Source of the DNA: Luteimonas sp. JM171
GTDB taxonomy: Bacteria; Pseudomonadota; Gammaproteobacteria; Xanthomonadales; Xanthomonadaceae
Direction: 5' to 3'
Length of the DNA: 64,000 bases
NCBI RefSeq assembly: GCF_001717465.1
Contig: NZ_CP017074.1
Span: 2,694,873-2,758,872 of the forward strand
The notes under the pieces were generated by a model that was given only the letters and a program-made list of their open reading frames with translations, was not told where the DNA came from and made no database searches. Shown one piece after another: positions 1 to 12,491 of this stretch. Position 1 is the stretch's first letter, and each line of letters begins with the position of its first letter. A program made the translations under genes and the position numbers.

Positions 1-108
1 ACTTCCTCCAGGCGTTCGCGCTTGGAGTCGTAGTCAAAGATACCCCCTCAGCGCTTCCAGCCGGCCCTGCAGGTCGGCGATGCGCTGGCGGACGGGATTG
101 AGTTCCAT
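1..108 (-). CDS. prfB: Peptide chain release factor 2, 5' end (partial)
   Basis: Only the first ~36 codons are inside the window; the gene continues beyond position 1. The zero frame reads 24 codons from the ATG at 106-108 (MELNPVRQRI...LRGYL) and stops at TGA 34-36. A +1 shift at CTT-TGA resumes as LDYDSKRERLEE, which matches the well-known RF2 N-terminus. RF2 recognises UGA and UAA and releases the finished peptide from the ribosome. The frameshift is the autoregulatory device of the family: scarcity of RF2 slows decoding of the UGA and favours shifting. The LytTR gene upstream is on the same strand, 54 bp away. Confidence 0.93.
33..48 (-). promoter_or_regulatory. prfB programmed +1 ribosomal frameshift site
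   Basis: On the minus strand the sequence reads AGGGGG (43-48), TAT, CTT, TGA, C. This is an internal Shine-Dalgarno-like stimulator three bases before the CUU slip codon and the in-frame UGA with the poor-context C after it. It is the canonical RF2 recoding cassette, and continuous RF2 homology is seen only if one base is skipped. Confidence 0.93.
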
Positions 109-162
109 CGTTGCCGTTTCCGTGAAGATGCAAGCCATCCATTCTAGCAATGCGGCCGCGGC

Positions 163-1038
163 TCAGGAATGCTGCGCCAGCGCCCGCAGGCCCTCCCGGT
201 ACCGGCGGCTGCAGGGAACGACCTCGCCGGCACGCATGCGCAGCCGTGCTTCGCCGCTTTCCAGCGGCTCGATCGACTCCACCTGGTCCAGGTTCACGAT
301 CCAGCTGCGGTGCACGCGCACGAAGCGCGACGGGTCGAGCCGGGCCTGGATGCCGGAAATGGTGCTCCGCAACGGGTAATCGCGCCCGCGCACCCGCAGG
401 TTCACGTAATTGCCCGAGGCCTGCAGCCACTCGATGTCGTCCGCGGCCACCAGGAACTCACGCCCGAGCTTGCGCACCAGGAAACGCTCCGGCCGGTCCA
501 CGGACTCCACCGGAGGGCCTTCGTCCGGCGCGCCAAGCATGCTCGCCTCCCCCTGCATCCTGCGCAGGACCAGGCGGTACAGCTCGATCACGGTCACCAT
601 CGCCGCGTAGGTGCGCACGTCCTTGAGGTACTCATAGCCGAAGCCGCTGGCCCAGGGGCCAAAGTCGTAGCCTTGCCCCTGGCTGGCATACGCGATCTCG
701 CGCAGCAGGATCATGCCGAGCACGTGCAGCAGCGAAACCACGACGCTTGCGAGCAGGTGCCGGGGGAGCTGCCGATGCCAGGTGTCCCAGTGGAACGGGA
801 ACCTGCGGGTGGTCCAGACCACCAGCGGCACCAGCGCCAGCCATGCAAGGCTGCTCGACCACTCCCACGCCAGCGGCTCCCAGGCGGCGAAGCCGGTGTC
901 GAGCGCGCGCATGTCCATCAGGACGGTGACGCTGTTGGCCACCGCATTGAACAGGGTGATCGATACCCAGAACCCGATTTCCACCCAGCGGCGCCAGGGC
1001 TGGTAGCGCTCCCACGGGGTCTTGGCGGAGGTCTCCAT
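163..1038 (-). CDS. Membrane-anchored LytTR-domain transcriptional regulator (RpfD-like)
   Basis: The 291-residue product has four predicted membrane segments (about residues 20-42, 62-78, 94-114, 143-160) followed by a LytTR DNA-binding domain at about 185-288, with the typical FLVRKLGREFLV and RFVRVHRSWIVNL stretches. It lacks a receiver domain, so the membrane part probably senses or modulates. LytTR domains bind short direct repeats at target promoters. Its position beside prfB and close to recJ-rpfE is that of rpfD in the Xanthomonas rpf cluster, so an RpfD-type role is inferred from synteny; the target genes cannot be read from the sequence. It is divergent from the acyltransferase gene, with a 154-bp intergenic region. 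Confidence 0.8.
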   Translation of the reverse strand: METSAKTPWERYQPWRRWVEIGFWVSITLFNAVANSVTVLMDMRALDTGFAAWEPLAWEWSSSLAWLALVPLVVWTTRRFPFHWDTWHRQLPRHLLASVVVSLLHVLGMILLREIAYASQGQGYDFGPWASGFGYEYLKDVRTYAAMVTVIELYRLVLRRMQGEASMLGAPDEGPPVESVDRPERFLVRKLGREFLVAADDIEWLQASGNYVNLRVRGRDYPLRSTISGIQARLDPSRFVRVHRSWIVNLDQVESIEPLESGEARLRMRAGEVVPCSRRYREGLRALAQHS

Positions 1039-1192
1039 CCACGCATTCTAAGTCCGCGCCGCGCCCGGCTGCGCTGCGTTCGTCCCGGGATTCCGCCACT
1101 CGTCCCAGGCCGGCCGGAACCGGTCACTCGCTGCTGGAACGGGCCGCACCGGCGCGTGAGCCTGTGGTTCCTCCCTGCAGGACCGCCCCCAC

Positions 1193-2416
1193 ATGGATCG
1201 CCAGCTGCACCGCCGCATCTACCTGGATTGGCTGCGCATCGCTGCTTTCGCCCTGCTGGTGCTCTACCACGTGGGCATGTACTACGTGAGCTGGGACTGG
1301 CACATCAACAGGCAGCCCGCAGTCACTGCGCTCGAGCCGCTGATGCTGCTGACCTCTCCATGGCGGCTGTCGCTGCTGTTCCTGGTGTCCGGGATCGCAA
1401 CCGCCTTCCTGGTGGCGCGGACCCGGCGCATGTCGGCGGACACCGGCGCCAGCCGGTTCATGCGCAGCCGCTCCCTGCGCCTGCTCCTGCCGCTGGCGGC
1501 GGGAATGTTGCTGGTGGTACCGCCGCAGTCCTACTTCGAGGTCATGGAAAAACTCCCGGGCGGCTACGGGGACGGCTACCTGGCGTTCTGGAGCCGCTAT
1601 CTCACCGCGGACGACGGCTTCTGCACCGCGGACGGCGAATGTCTGCTGCTGCCCACCTGGAACCACCTGTGGTTCGTGGCCTACCTCTGGATCTACACCC
1701 TCGCGCTGTGGCTTTTCCTCCGGTTCGCCCCGGGCGCCCTGCCCGCCGCCGGTCGATGGCTGCGCCGGAGGCTGGAGGGAGCCGGGCTGCTGCTGTGGCC
1801 GCTGCTGTTCCTCGCGCTGGGGCGGTTGACGTTGCTCGGTCCATTCGGTTCCACCCACGCGCTGGTCGACGATTGGCACAACCACGCCCAGTACTTCCCG
1901 CTGTTCCTGCTCGGCTACCTGATGGCGATGGACGAGGGCATCTGGGCGCGGATGCAGGCCTTGCGCTGGCCTGCGCTTGCCATGGCGCTGTGCTCGTGGG
2001 CGTTGCTGGCCTGGTATTTCGCCCATTACGTCGACGCCCCGCCCAACGCGGTGCGCGCGCTGCAGCGGGTGGCGTGGGCGCTGAACCAGTGGACCGCGAT
2101 CGTCGCCGCGATCGGCTTCGCCCGCCGCCTCGCGCCGGGCGATGGCCCGCTGCGCCGCTACCTCAGCGACGCCGTGTTTCCGGTGTACATCGTCCACCAG
2201 ACGATCACCGTGGCCGCGGCCTGGCATCTGCGTCCGCTGGCGCTTGGCGCCGGCGTGGAGGGCGCCCTGATCGTGCTGCTGACCTTCGGGGTCAGCCTGT
2301 GCGCCTACGAATGCGTGCGCCGCGTGCGCTGGTTGCGACCGCTGTTCGGGCTCAAGCCCAGCCAGGCCGCAAGGGCGCCGGCTGCTCTCCACACGCCGGC
2401 CACCCGGCCCCGGTAA
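1193..2416 (+). CDS. Acyltransferase family 3 membrane protein
   Basis: The 407-residue polytopic protein begins with YLDWLRIAAFALLVLYHVG, the signature of the acyltransferase-3 (OafA/MdoC-like) family, with the conserved His of the LYHVG segment and a later conserved W-N-H-L-W-F motif near residue 165. Roughly ten hydrophobic segments are visible. These enzymes move acyl groups (acetyl, succinyl) across or onto envelope glycans at the inner membrane. The substrate is not recognisable from context. It diverges from the LytTR gene, which could regulate it, and the PAP2 gene follows 32 bp downstream on the same strand. Confidence 0.82.
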   Translation: MDRQLHRRIYLDWLRIAAFALLVLYHVGMYYVSWDWHINRQPAVTALEPLMLLTSPWRLSLLFLVSGIATAFLVARTRRMSADTGASRFMRSRSLRLLLPLAAGMLLVVPPQSYFEVMEKLPGGYGDGYLAFWSRYLTADDGFCTADGECLLLPTWNHLWFVAYLWIYTLALWLFLRFAPGALPAAGRWLRRRLEGAGLLLWPLLFLALGRLTLLGPFGSTHALVDDWHNHAQYFPLFLLGYLMAMDEGIWARMQALRWPALAMALCSWALLAWYFAHYVDAPPNAVRALQRVAWALNQWTAIVAAIGFARRLAPGDGPLRRYLSDAVFPVYIVHQTITVAAAWHLRPLALGAGVEGALIVLLTFGVSLCAYECVRRVRWLRPLFGLKPSQAARAPAALHTPATRPR

Positions 2417-2448
2417 GCTGCCCTGCTTCCGCCGCAAGGCCTCCCCGC

Positions 2449-3462
2449 ATGTTTTCCTCCGGACCGATCCTCTGGTTGCAACAGCACTCCGCGCCCTGGT
2501 TCGACGCGCTCATGCGCTTCATCAGCTGGATCGGCGAGCCGTGGTTCTACATTCCGGCGGTGCTGGTGCTCGCCTTCGGCGTGCGCCTGAGGCCCGGGCT
2601 GGGAGTGATGCTGGCGATGCTACTGGTGACCTTCGCCACCGAGGGCTTCAAGCAGGGTTTCGGCCTGCCGCGGCCAAGCGAGGTGGACGCGCGGGTGCTC
2701 AATGAAGGCGAACGCGGGCACCACCTGGTGGCCGATGGCGGCGCCGAGGGTTTCTGGGGACTGCCATCGGAAGCAGCCATCGTCGCCAAACGCACCGTGG
2801 GCGAGCCAAGCTTCGGTTTCGTGAGCGGCCACACCAGCGCTGCCACGGCGTTCGCGCTGGCCCTGCCGCTGCTATTCGGCATGCACAAACGGTGGATGTG
2901 GGCGGTGGTGGTGGCCTGGCCGCTGCTCATGGGCCTGTCGCGGATGGCCCTGGGGCGCCACTTCCTGGCCGACGTGCTGGGCGGGCTGGTGGTCGGCGCC
3001 GCGTGTGCGCTGGCGGCAGGTTGGCTGATGCGGCGGATGCGCGCTCCGCGCCCGGCGGCGCGCCGGACGTGGGCTGCCGCCCTGGCTGCCACCGGCGTGG
3101 CGGCACTGGCCGCGTGGTGGCTGCCGTGGATCGACCCCGGCATGGCTGGCCAGGTGGCCGGCACCCTCCTGGCCATCGGAGCGCTGATTCACTTCGGCTG
3201 GCCGGAGGAGGCCGCGCCCATGGGGCAACGTGCAGGCCGGGCATTGCTGGCCCTGGGAATGGGCCATGCCGCGATCTGGCTCCTGCAAACCGCGTACACC
3301 GCCACCGGCTGGCCCGATCGCCATGCCGGTGCGTACTTCTTCGCCGCCGCCGGAATCGCCGCGGCGGTGCTGGTAACGGTGGCCATCGCGCGCGGCCTCG
3401 GCCTGTACCGGCCGCCGGTCCAGGCGGCGGCCGGTGCGGACGCGGGACTCAGGGACCGCTGA
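2449..3462 (+). CDS. PAP2-family membrane phosphatase
   Basis: The protein is 337 residues from the ATG at 2449. The three phosphatase motifs of the PAP2/acid phosphatase superfamily are present: KQGFGLPRP (K-x6-RP), FVSGHTSAA (the SGH motif) and SRMALGRHFLAD (SR-x5-H-x3-D). The N-terminal ~200 residues hold the catalytic core within a multi-span membrane bundle. The last ~110 residues form additional hydrophobic helices not needed for the core fold. Members dephosphorylate lipid phosphates such as undecaprenyl pyrophosphate or phosphatidylglycerophosphate; which one is unknown here. The start was chosen because homology begins there and the upstream open frame is shadow. Its 3' end overlaps the convergent PPC-repeat gene by 14 bp. 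Confidence 0.85.
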   Translation: MFSSGPILWLQQHSAPWFDALMRFISWIGEPWFYIPAVLVLAFGVRLRPGLGVMLAMLLVTFATEGFKQGFGLPRPSEVDARVLNEGERGHHLVADGGAEGFWGLPSEAAIVAKRTVGEPSFGFVSGHTSAATAFALALPLLFGMHKRWMWAVVVAWPLLMGLSRMALGRHFLADVLGGLVVGAACALAAGWLMRRMRAPRPAARRTWAAALAATGVAALAAWWLPWIDPGMAGQVAGTLLAIGALIHFGWPEEAAPMGQRAGRALLALGMGHAAIWLLQTAYTATGWPDRHAGAYFFAAAGIAAAVLVTVAIARGLGLYRPPVQAAAGADAGLRDR

Positions 3463-4765
3463 CCGAGATCCGGTACCGGCCGTCGCCGCCGAGCGCGCTG
3501 GCGTCAACCGAATACGACCCCGGCGCCAGGTGCGCGCGGATGCGCGCGTTGAGCCCGCCGCCGCTGTCGTCGTCGGAGGCGATCGACGTGCCCTGGGCGT
3601 CAAACAGCTCGAGCCAGCTGTCGAGATCCCCGGAAGCCATGTCGATCACGTATTCACCTGCGGTCTCCACCGTCAGCGCATATCGGTCGGTGGCATCGGG
3701 CAGCAACAGGGCGTCCCGTGCTTCCCCGGCGGCCAGTGCGCCGCCGCCGGTTCCCGCGGGCACCTCGGCGGAGGACAGCGACAGCGTGAACAGGCCGGAG
3801 CCGCCCATCGCGGCACTGGCCTCGATCGTGTACGCGCCGGGCTCCAGCACCCGCACGAGCCGGGCGTCGAGCCCGTCGCCGCCGTCATCGTCGCGGTGCT
3901 CCGCGCCGTTGCCGTGCAGGACCAGCAGCGAATCAAAGTGCTGGCTGCGCATGTCGATGGTCACCAGCCGCTGCCGGGACAGCTCGAACCGGTAGCGCAG
4001 CGGCGTGCCCTGGTATGCCCCCTGGACCTCCGCCCCATCGGCGCGGAGCGGCCCACCCTGCACCAGGTTGTCCGGGACCGGCCGGCTGGCGACGGCCAGG
4101 CGGTAGAGGCCCTGGGTCCCGCCACTCCAGCCGGCGACATTGAGCGTGTAGCTGCCCGGCTCCAGCAGCACGCTCAGGCGTGAATCGGTGCCGTCCCCGC
4201 CATCGTCATCGCGGGCATCGACCCCGTTGCCGCTGATCCGCAGCACCGTGTCGAACTGGTCGGAGCGCAGATCGATGGTGTACATGCCGCGGCGGTCCAC
4301 CTGCAGCGGCAGATCGCGGCTGCCGTCCACCCAGTCCAGGATCGCGGTCCCCGAGCGCAGCACGCTCCCGTCCCAGCCGTCGACGACCTGCGCGCTCAGG
4401 GTGTACGGGCCAAAGGACGTGGCGTCCGCGCTGCTCACTGCCAGCGTATAGACCGCGCTCCGGGGCGCACGCAGCGCCAGCGAGGGCGACTCGCCCGGCC
4501 CGGACCGGGCCACGAGTTCCTCCCCATCGAACAGGGTCAGCTGCGCCCGCAGCGGCCCGGACACGTCGAAACTCACCAGTTCGCGCTCACCGATCTCCAC
4601 CACGTAAAGCTCGCTGCGCGAGCCGTCCGAATGGTTCAGCGGAGCACTGCTGGTGATTTCCCCGCGAACCTCGGTTCCGGGCTGCAATGGCGCTGGCTCG
4701 GCAGCGACGGCACCATGGCCGATGGCGGCCATGGCCGCCAGGACAAGCTGGAATCCCTGCTTCAT
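3449..4765 (-). CDS. Exported protein with four PPC-like beta-sandwich repeats
   Basis: The 438-residue product has a signal peptide (MKQGFQLVLAAMAAIGHGAVAA) and then four ~100-residue units of the bacterial pre-peptidase C-terminal (PPC) type, without any peptidase domain. Each unit has a YT(L/I) or Y-T-I-D pattern. The last three carry acidic loops such as DDDGGDG or DDDSGGG followed by LEPGSYT or LAPGSY, likely Ca2+-binding. Free-standing PPC proteins are usually secreted or surface adhesion/accessory proteins; no substrate can be named. GGGGA before the ATG is a plausible ribosome site. The 3' end overlaps the convergent PAP2 gene tail to tail. Confidence 0.75.
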   Translation of the reverse strand: MKQGFQLVLAAMAAIGHGAVAAEPAPLQPGTEVRGEITSSAPLNHSDGSRSELYVVEIGERELVSFDVSGPLRAQLTLFDGEELVARSGPGESPSLALRAPRSAVYTLAVSSADATSFGPYTLSAQVVDGWDGSVLRSGTAILDWVDGSRDLPLQVDRRGMYTIDLRSDQFDTVLRISGNGVDARDDDGGDGTDSRLSVLLEPGSYTLNVAGWSGGTQGLYRLAVASRPVPDNLVQGGPLRADGAEVQGAYQGTPLRYRFELSRQRLVTIDMRSQHFDSLLVLHGNGAEHRDDDGGDGLDARLVRVLEPGAYTIEASAAMGGSGLFTLSLSSAEVPAGTGGGALAAGEARDALLLPDATDRYALTVETAGEYVIDMASGDLDSWLELFDAQGTSIASDDDSGGGLNARIRAHLAPGSYSVDASALGGDGRYRISVSGP

Positions 4766-4852
4766 TGATTTCCCCTGTAATGTGCCGCGAGCGGAACGCC
4801 CGGCGGCCGCGCGGGAATCATAAACGGGCGGCCTGCTCCGTGGCAGCCCTGC

Positions 4853-6580
4853 TCAGGCCGGTTCGCGGTGCTCCACCACCAGCTGGATATCCCGGGCGTC
4901 GCGCCAGTCGTCGCAGGCCAGGCGGAAGGCCAAGCGCATGCGGGCAGGCGGCTCCTCGCCCCAGCCCCCGAAATGGATGGCCTTCAGCGCGCCGCCGCCA
5001 CCGGGCGCGCGCAAGCGCATGCGCAGGTGCCGGTCGCCGACCTGGCGGAAGTCGAGCAGCTCGAATTCCCCGTCGAACAGCGGCTCCGGGAAGGCCTGCC
5101 CCCAGGGGCCGCCGTCGCGCAGCGCCTCGGCATGGAAGCGATCGAACTCTTCCGGAGCCAGCTCGCCGTCGCTGTCGATCACCGATTGCAGGAGCGCATC
5201 GTCCAGGGTGGCAGCCGCCTGGGCGGAGAATGCCTCTTCAAAGCGTCCGAACCGCTCCGCATCCAGGGTCAGGCCGGCCGCCATCGCGTGGCCGCCGAAG
5301 CGCCTGATCAGGCCCGGGTTGCCGGCATCGATCGCGGCCAGCGCGTCGCGGATGTGGAAACCCGGGATCGAGCGCGCGGATCCCCGCAGCTCGCCGCTGC
5401 CCGGGGCGGCCGGGGCAAAGGCGACCACCGGCCGATGCAGGCGCTCCTTGAGCTTGGAGGCGACCAGCCCGACGACGCCCGGGTGCCACGCCGGGTCGAA
5501 CAGGCACCAGGCGACCCGCGCGTCGGCCCCGGCAACGTGCACGCTGTGGGACGCGAGCGCGGACTCCGCTTCGCCGAGCATGGTCGCCTGGACCGAGCGC
5601 CGTTCGGCGTTGATGGCGTCGAGCGTGCGCGCCAGCTCGCGCGCCCGGCCCGGCTCGTCGCACAGCAGGCATTCGATCCCCAGGCTCATGTCTTCAAGGC
5701 GGCCCGCGGCGTTCAGGCGCGGCGCCACCGCGTAGCCGATATCCGCCGCGGACAGCGCACGGGCGTCGCGCCCCGCCACCTCGATCAGCGCCCGCAACCC
5801 GGGCGTGCCCTGCCCCGAACGCAGCCGCCGCAGGCCCGCCGCCACCAGTGCGCGGTTGCAGGCGTCCAGCGGCACCAGGTCGGCCACCGTGCCCACGGCG
5901 ACGAGGTCAAGCAGCTCGGCCAGGTCCGGTTCCGGCCCGTGGAACGCCTCGCGCCGCCGCAGCAGCGCGCGCAGCGCCAGCAGCACGTAGAACACCACCC
6001 CCACGCCGGCCAGCGCCTTGCTGCCGAAGCCGCAGCCAGGCTGGTTGGGGTTGACGATGGCATCCGCCTCGGGGAGCCGCTCGCCGGGCAGGTGGTGATC
6101 GGTGACCACCACCTGCCAGCCGCGCGCGCGGGCAGCGCGGATCCCTTCATGGCAGGCGATGCCATGGTCCACGGTGAGCAGCAGGTCGGGCTCAAGCGCG
6201 GACACTTCCTGCACAAGCGCGGGCGAGAGCCCGTAGCCGTGCACCGCCCGGTTCGGCACGGCGTGCACCACGCTGCGCGCCCCGAGCATCCGCAGCCCGC
6301 GCACGGCCACCGCACACGCCGTGGCACCGTCGCAATCGAAGTCGGCCACCACCAGGATCCGCCGGTTGCGGGCGATCGCATCCGCCAGCAGTTCCGCGGC
6401 CAACTGGATGCCGCGCATCCCGGCCGGTGGGGGCAGCCCGGCCAGCCGGGGCCGGGCCAGGGCCGGATCGGCCGCGCCCCGCGCCGCGTAGATCCGGCGC
6501 AGCAGCGGCGGGACATGATCGGGCCAGCCGCTGCCGGCGGGCACCGGCGGGCGGCGGCGGATGCGTCGCACCGGGGTCAT
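4853..6580 (-). CDS. recJ: Single-stranded-DNA-specific exonuclease RecJ
   Basis: The product is 575 residues from the ATG at 6578-6580, the normal RecJ length. DHH-phosphoesterase motifs are clear: VVADFDCDGATA (motif I), the DHG in LTVDHGIA, VVTDHHLPG (DHH) and the DHHA1 GGHAMAAGL motif; the OB-fold follows toward the C-terminus. RecJ degrades ssDNA 5' to 3' in recombination (RecFOR pathway), mismatch and base-excision repair. The ATG overlaps the rpfE stop (ATGA type), so recJ is translationally coupled to rpfE and probably part of a carA-carB-greA-rpfE-recJ transcript. A longer upstream extension of the frame is non-homologous and was not used. Confidence 0.95.
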   Translation of the reverse strand: MTPVRRIRRRPPVPAGSGWPDHVPPLLRRIYAARGAADPALARPRLAGLPPPAGMRGIQLAAELLADAIARNRRILVVADFDCDGATACAVAVRGLRMLGARSVVHAVPNRAVHGYGLSPALVQEVSALEPDLLLTVDHGIACHEGIRAARARGWQVVVTDHHLPGERLPEADAIVNPNQPGCGFGSKALAGVGVVFYVLLALRALLRRREAFHGPEPDLAELLDLVAVGTVADLVPLDACNRALVAAGLRRLRSGQGTPGLRALIEVAGRDARALSAADIGYAVAPRLNAAGRLEDMSLGIECLLCDEPGRARELARTLDAINAERRSVQATMLGEAESALASHSVHVAGADARVAWCLFDPAWHPGVVGLVASKLKERLHRPVVAFAPAAPGSGELRGSARSIPGFHIRDALAAIDAGNPGLIRRFGGHAMAAGLTLDAERFGRFEEAFSAQAAATLDDALLQSVIDSDGELAPEEFDRFHAEALRDGGPWGQAFPEPLFDGEFELLDFRQVGDRHLRMRLRAPGGGGALKAIHFGGWGEEPPARMRLAFRLACDDWRDARDIQLVVEHREPA

Positions 6581-7521
6581 GGGGCGAGCGAATCCTGCGG
6601 GCGGCGCCAGAACCGCAGGCGCTGGGCGCGCGTGAACCTGATGCCGCTGCCGTCTGCCAGGTCCAGCACCAGCCGGCCGAGCGAGCCGTCTTGCACGGCC
6701 GCCACCGCGGGCAGAAGCCACTGTTCACCAAAGACCCGGAGATCGCGCAGGAAGCGCAGGTCGACCAGCGATGGCATTGCGCTGGTGCTGAAGCCAGCGG
6801 CAGGCTCCGTCATCCGTGCGCCCGCGGCCGCGGCCAACGCCTGCAGCTCTTCCTCCGCCGAGGCGACTGCCCGATGCGGTGATGCGACCTTGGCCGGCAG
6901 GACACCCCCGCCCCAGAGCCACAGCGAGTTTACCGGCCGCGGGCCTGCGGCCGCCCGGCGGGCGTTCCACGGATGGTTGTGGAGGACGATCTGGATCTCG
7001 GTCAGCAGCGCCCGCCAGCGCGCCGCTGTGTGGCTGTCGTCGTCCAGCTGTTCAGCCAGGTCCATGCCCACGGCCTCGGCCGGCGGCGGGAAGCCCGGCA
7101 ACTGCGCGTCCTCCGCCAGACGCAGGTACCAGCGCGCCGGATGCGGCGCATCGATGCGGATCCCCGCTTCGTCCAGCAGCGGCTGGAGCGCAGGCAGCAG
7201 CGCGGCAGCATCTTCCGCCGCCAATCCAAGGTCCTGCCCGCAGGCCAGCAGGCGCGCGCCGTTGATGTCCGGGCGCACCCACGCCGGGTCGGCGCGCAGC
7301 CAGGCGGCGCCCTGTGCATCGCCGGCGTCCGCCTGGCGGCTGAGCGCCGCCATCGGCCAAGTGCCGTGGGGCAGTTCGAAATGGCGGCGCAGCTGCGCCT
7401 GGCGCCCGGGCTGCCGGCCGGGCACCCGGTCCGCGCGGCCCAGGGCCTGGGCCGGCGCGCCCCGCAGCCGCTGCGCGCCGAACGCCTCGGCCGCAGGCAG
7501 CAGGAAGGTGACCTCCGCCAC
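6577..7521 (-). CDS. rpfE: RpfE-like protein (phosphoglycerate mutase-like family)
   Basis: The protein is 314 residues, starting MAEVTFLLPAAEAF. The central block W-x-LLTEIQI(V)LH-NHP and the NSLWLWGGG motif are those of the RpfE / bacterial regulatory-protein family linked to recJ in Xanthomonas relatives. Family annotation as a cofactor-independent phosphoglycerate-mutase-like protein is common, but the metal-binding core of true alkaline-phosphatase-superfamily mutases is not evident here, so an enzymatic role is doubtful. In Xanthomonas, rpf-cluster genes influence extracellular enzymes and polysaccharide. It lies between greA (5-bp gap) and recJ (overlap), so it is co-transcribed with both. 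Confidence 0.65.
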   Translation of the reverse strand: MAEVTFLLPAAEAFGAQRLRGAPAQALGRADRVPGRQPGRQAQLRRHFELPHGTWPMAALSRQADAGDAQGAAWLRADPAWVRPDINGARLLACGQDLGLAAEDAAALLPALQPLLDEAGIRIDAPHPARWYLRLAEDAQLPGFPPPAEAVGMDLAEQLDDDSHTAARWRALLTEIQIVLHNHPWNARRAAAGPRPVNSLWLWGGGVLPAKVASPHRAVASAEEELQALAAAAGARMTEPAAGFSTSAMPSLVDLRFLRDLRVFGEQWLLPAVAAVQDGSLGRLVLDLADGSGIRFTRAQRLRFWRRPQDSLAP

Positions 7522-7526
7522 CGGGG

Positions 7527-7996
7527 TCAGGCGTAGCTGACCGAGACGATGTCGTACTCGCGGGTCCCGCCCGGGGTGTCGATGCTGACGCTGTCGCCTT
7601 CATGCTTGCCGATCAGCGCACGCGCCACCGGCGAGGAGATCGCGATCAGGCCCTGCTTGATGTCGGCCTCCAGGTCGCCAACGATCTGGTAGCGGGTCTC
7701 TTCGCCCGAATCCAGGTCCTCCAGCTCGACGGTGGCACCGAACACGATCTTCGAGCCCGCGTTGAGCGTGGACACGTCGATGACCTGGGCGTGCGACAGC
7801 TCGCTTTCGAGCTGCTTGATCCGGCCCTCGATGAAGCCCTGCTGCTCGCGGGCGGCGTGGTACTCGGCGTTTTCCTTCAGGTCGCCATGCGCACGCGCTT
7901 CAGCGATCGCATTGATCACCGCGGGACGCTTGACGCTCTTGAGTTCTTCCAGTTCGGCGCGCAGCTTCTGCGCGCCCTGGACGGTCAGTGGAGCCC

Positions 7997-8000
<4 letters not shown>
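7527..8000 (-). CDS. greA: Transcription elongation factor GreA
   Basis: The 157-residue protein has the N-terminal coiled coil ([21 protein letters not shown], with the conserved acidic tip [12 protein letters not shown]) and the C-terminal FKBP-like domain ([25 protein letters not shown]). GreA enters the RNA polymerase secondary channel and stimulates cleavage of backtracked transcripts. Its ATG overlaps the carB stop by 4 bp, so translation is coupled to carB. Confidence 0.97.
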
Positions 8001-11245
<3,245 letters not shown>

Positions 11246-11246
11246 G

Positions 11247-12368
11247 TCAGCGGCCCTCCATCATGGCCATGAAGCGGTCAAACAGCGGGGCGACGTCATG
11301 GGGCCCCGGATAGGCCTCCGGGTGCCCCTGGAAGGAGAACGCCGGCGCATCGGTCAGTTCGATGCCCTGGTTGGTCCCGTCGAACAGCGAGCGGTGGGTG
11401 ACCCTCACGTTGGCCGGGAGGCTGGATTCGTCCACCGCGAAGCCGTGGTTCTGCGAAGTGATCATCACCCGGCCCGACTCCAGGTGCTGCACCGGATGGT
11501 TGGCGCCGTGGTGGCCGGTGGCCATCTTCATCGTGCGCGCGCCCACGGCCAGCGCCAGCAGCTGGTGGCCCAGGCAGATGCCGAACAGCGGAACCTTGCG
11601 CTCCAGGCACGCACGGACCGCCTCGACTGCATAGGTGCACGGCGCCGGATCGCCCGGGCCGTTGGACAGGAACACGCCGTCCGGCTGCATGGCCAGCACC
11701 TCATCGGCGCTGGTTTCAGCGGGAACGACGGTCACCTCGCAGCCGCGATCGGCCAGCATCCGCAGGATGTTGCGCTTGATGCCGAAGTCCCAGGCCACCA
11801 CCCGCCGCTTGCGGGCGGCGCTGTGCCAGCGGCCGCTGTCCAGGTCCAGGGTGCCCTGGTCCCAGACGTAACGTTCGCGGGTGCTGACCTCCTTCGCCAG
11901 GTCCATGCCGGCCAGGCCGGGGAACTTGCGCGCCTGCTCCAATGCCCGGTCCTGGTCCACATCTCCGGCCATGACCGCGCCGTTCTGGCTGCCGCGCTCG
12001 CGCAGCAACCGGGTCAGGCGGCGGGTGTCGATGCCCGCGATCCCGACCACCCCGCGCGCCTGCAGCCACTGCGGCAGCGCGATCCGGCTGCGCCAGCTGC
12101 TCGGCCTTGGCGGCACGTCACGCACGATCAGCCCCGCCGACCACACGCGGTCGGCTTCGTCGTCCTCGTCGGTCATGCCGGTGTTGCCCACGTGGGGGTA
12201 CGTGAGGGTGACGATCTGGCGCGCGTAGGACGGGTCGGTGAGGACCTCCTGGTAGCCGGTCATGGCGGTGTTGAACACCACCTCGCCCACCGAAAGGCCA
12301 GGCGCGCCGATTGAGCGGCCCCGGAAGACCGTCCCGTCTTCGAGCACGAGGATTGCGGAATCTGTCAA
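11247..12368 (-). CDS. carA: Carbamoyl-phosphate synthase small subunit (glutaminase)
   Basis: The 373-residue protein has an N-terminal CPSase small-chain domain ([18 protein letters not shown]) and a C-terminal class I glutamine amidotransferase domain with the catalytic Cys in LFGICLGHQ and the His-Glu pair in [11 protein letters not shown]. It supplies ammonia to CarB. The reading frame opens with TTG at 12366-12368 (TTG ACA GAT TCC); no ATG lies near the conserved N-terminus, so a UUG start seems required and would lower translation. No strong Shine-Dalgarno sequence is seen. The 123-bp region upstream separates it from dapB on the same strand. Confidence 0.96.
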   Translation of the reverse strand: MTDSAILVLEDGTVFRGRSIGAPGLSVGEVVFNTAMTGYQEVLTDPSYARQIVTLTYPHVGNTGMTDEDDEADRVWSAGLIVRDVPPRPSSWRSRIALPQWLQARGVVGIAGIDTRRLTRLLRERGSQNGAVMAGDVDQDRALEQARKFPGLAGMDLAKEVSTRERYVWDQGTLDLDSGRWHSAARKRRVVAWDFGIKRNILRMLADRGCEVTVVPAETSADEVLAMQPDGVFLSNGPGDPAPCTYAVEAVRACLERKVPLFGICLGHQLLALAVGARTMKMATGHHGANHPVQHLESGRVMITSQNHGFAVDESSLPANVRVTHRSLFDGTNQGIELTDAPAFSFQGHPEAYPGPHDVAPLFDRFMAMMEGR

Positions 12369-12491
12369 GGAAAATCGCCTACTTCAGGTTGCAGAAAACC
12401 GCGGACGCGAGCTGGATCGGTCCGGGCGTGAGGGTTCAGGCGAGCGGGAATGATACCGGCGCGGGCAAACCGGCGCCAGTGGAAATTCGCC

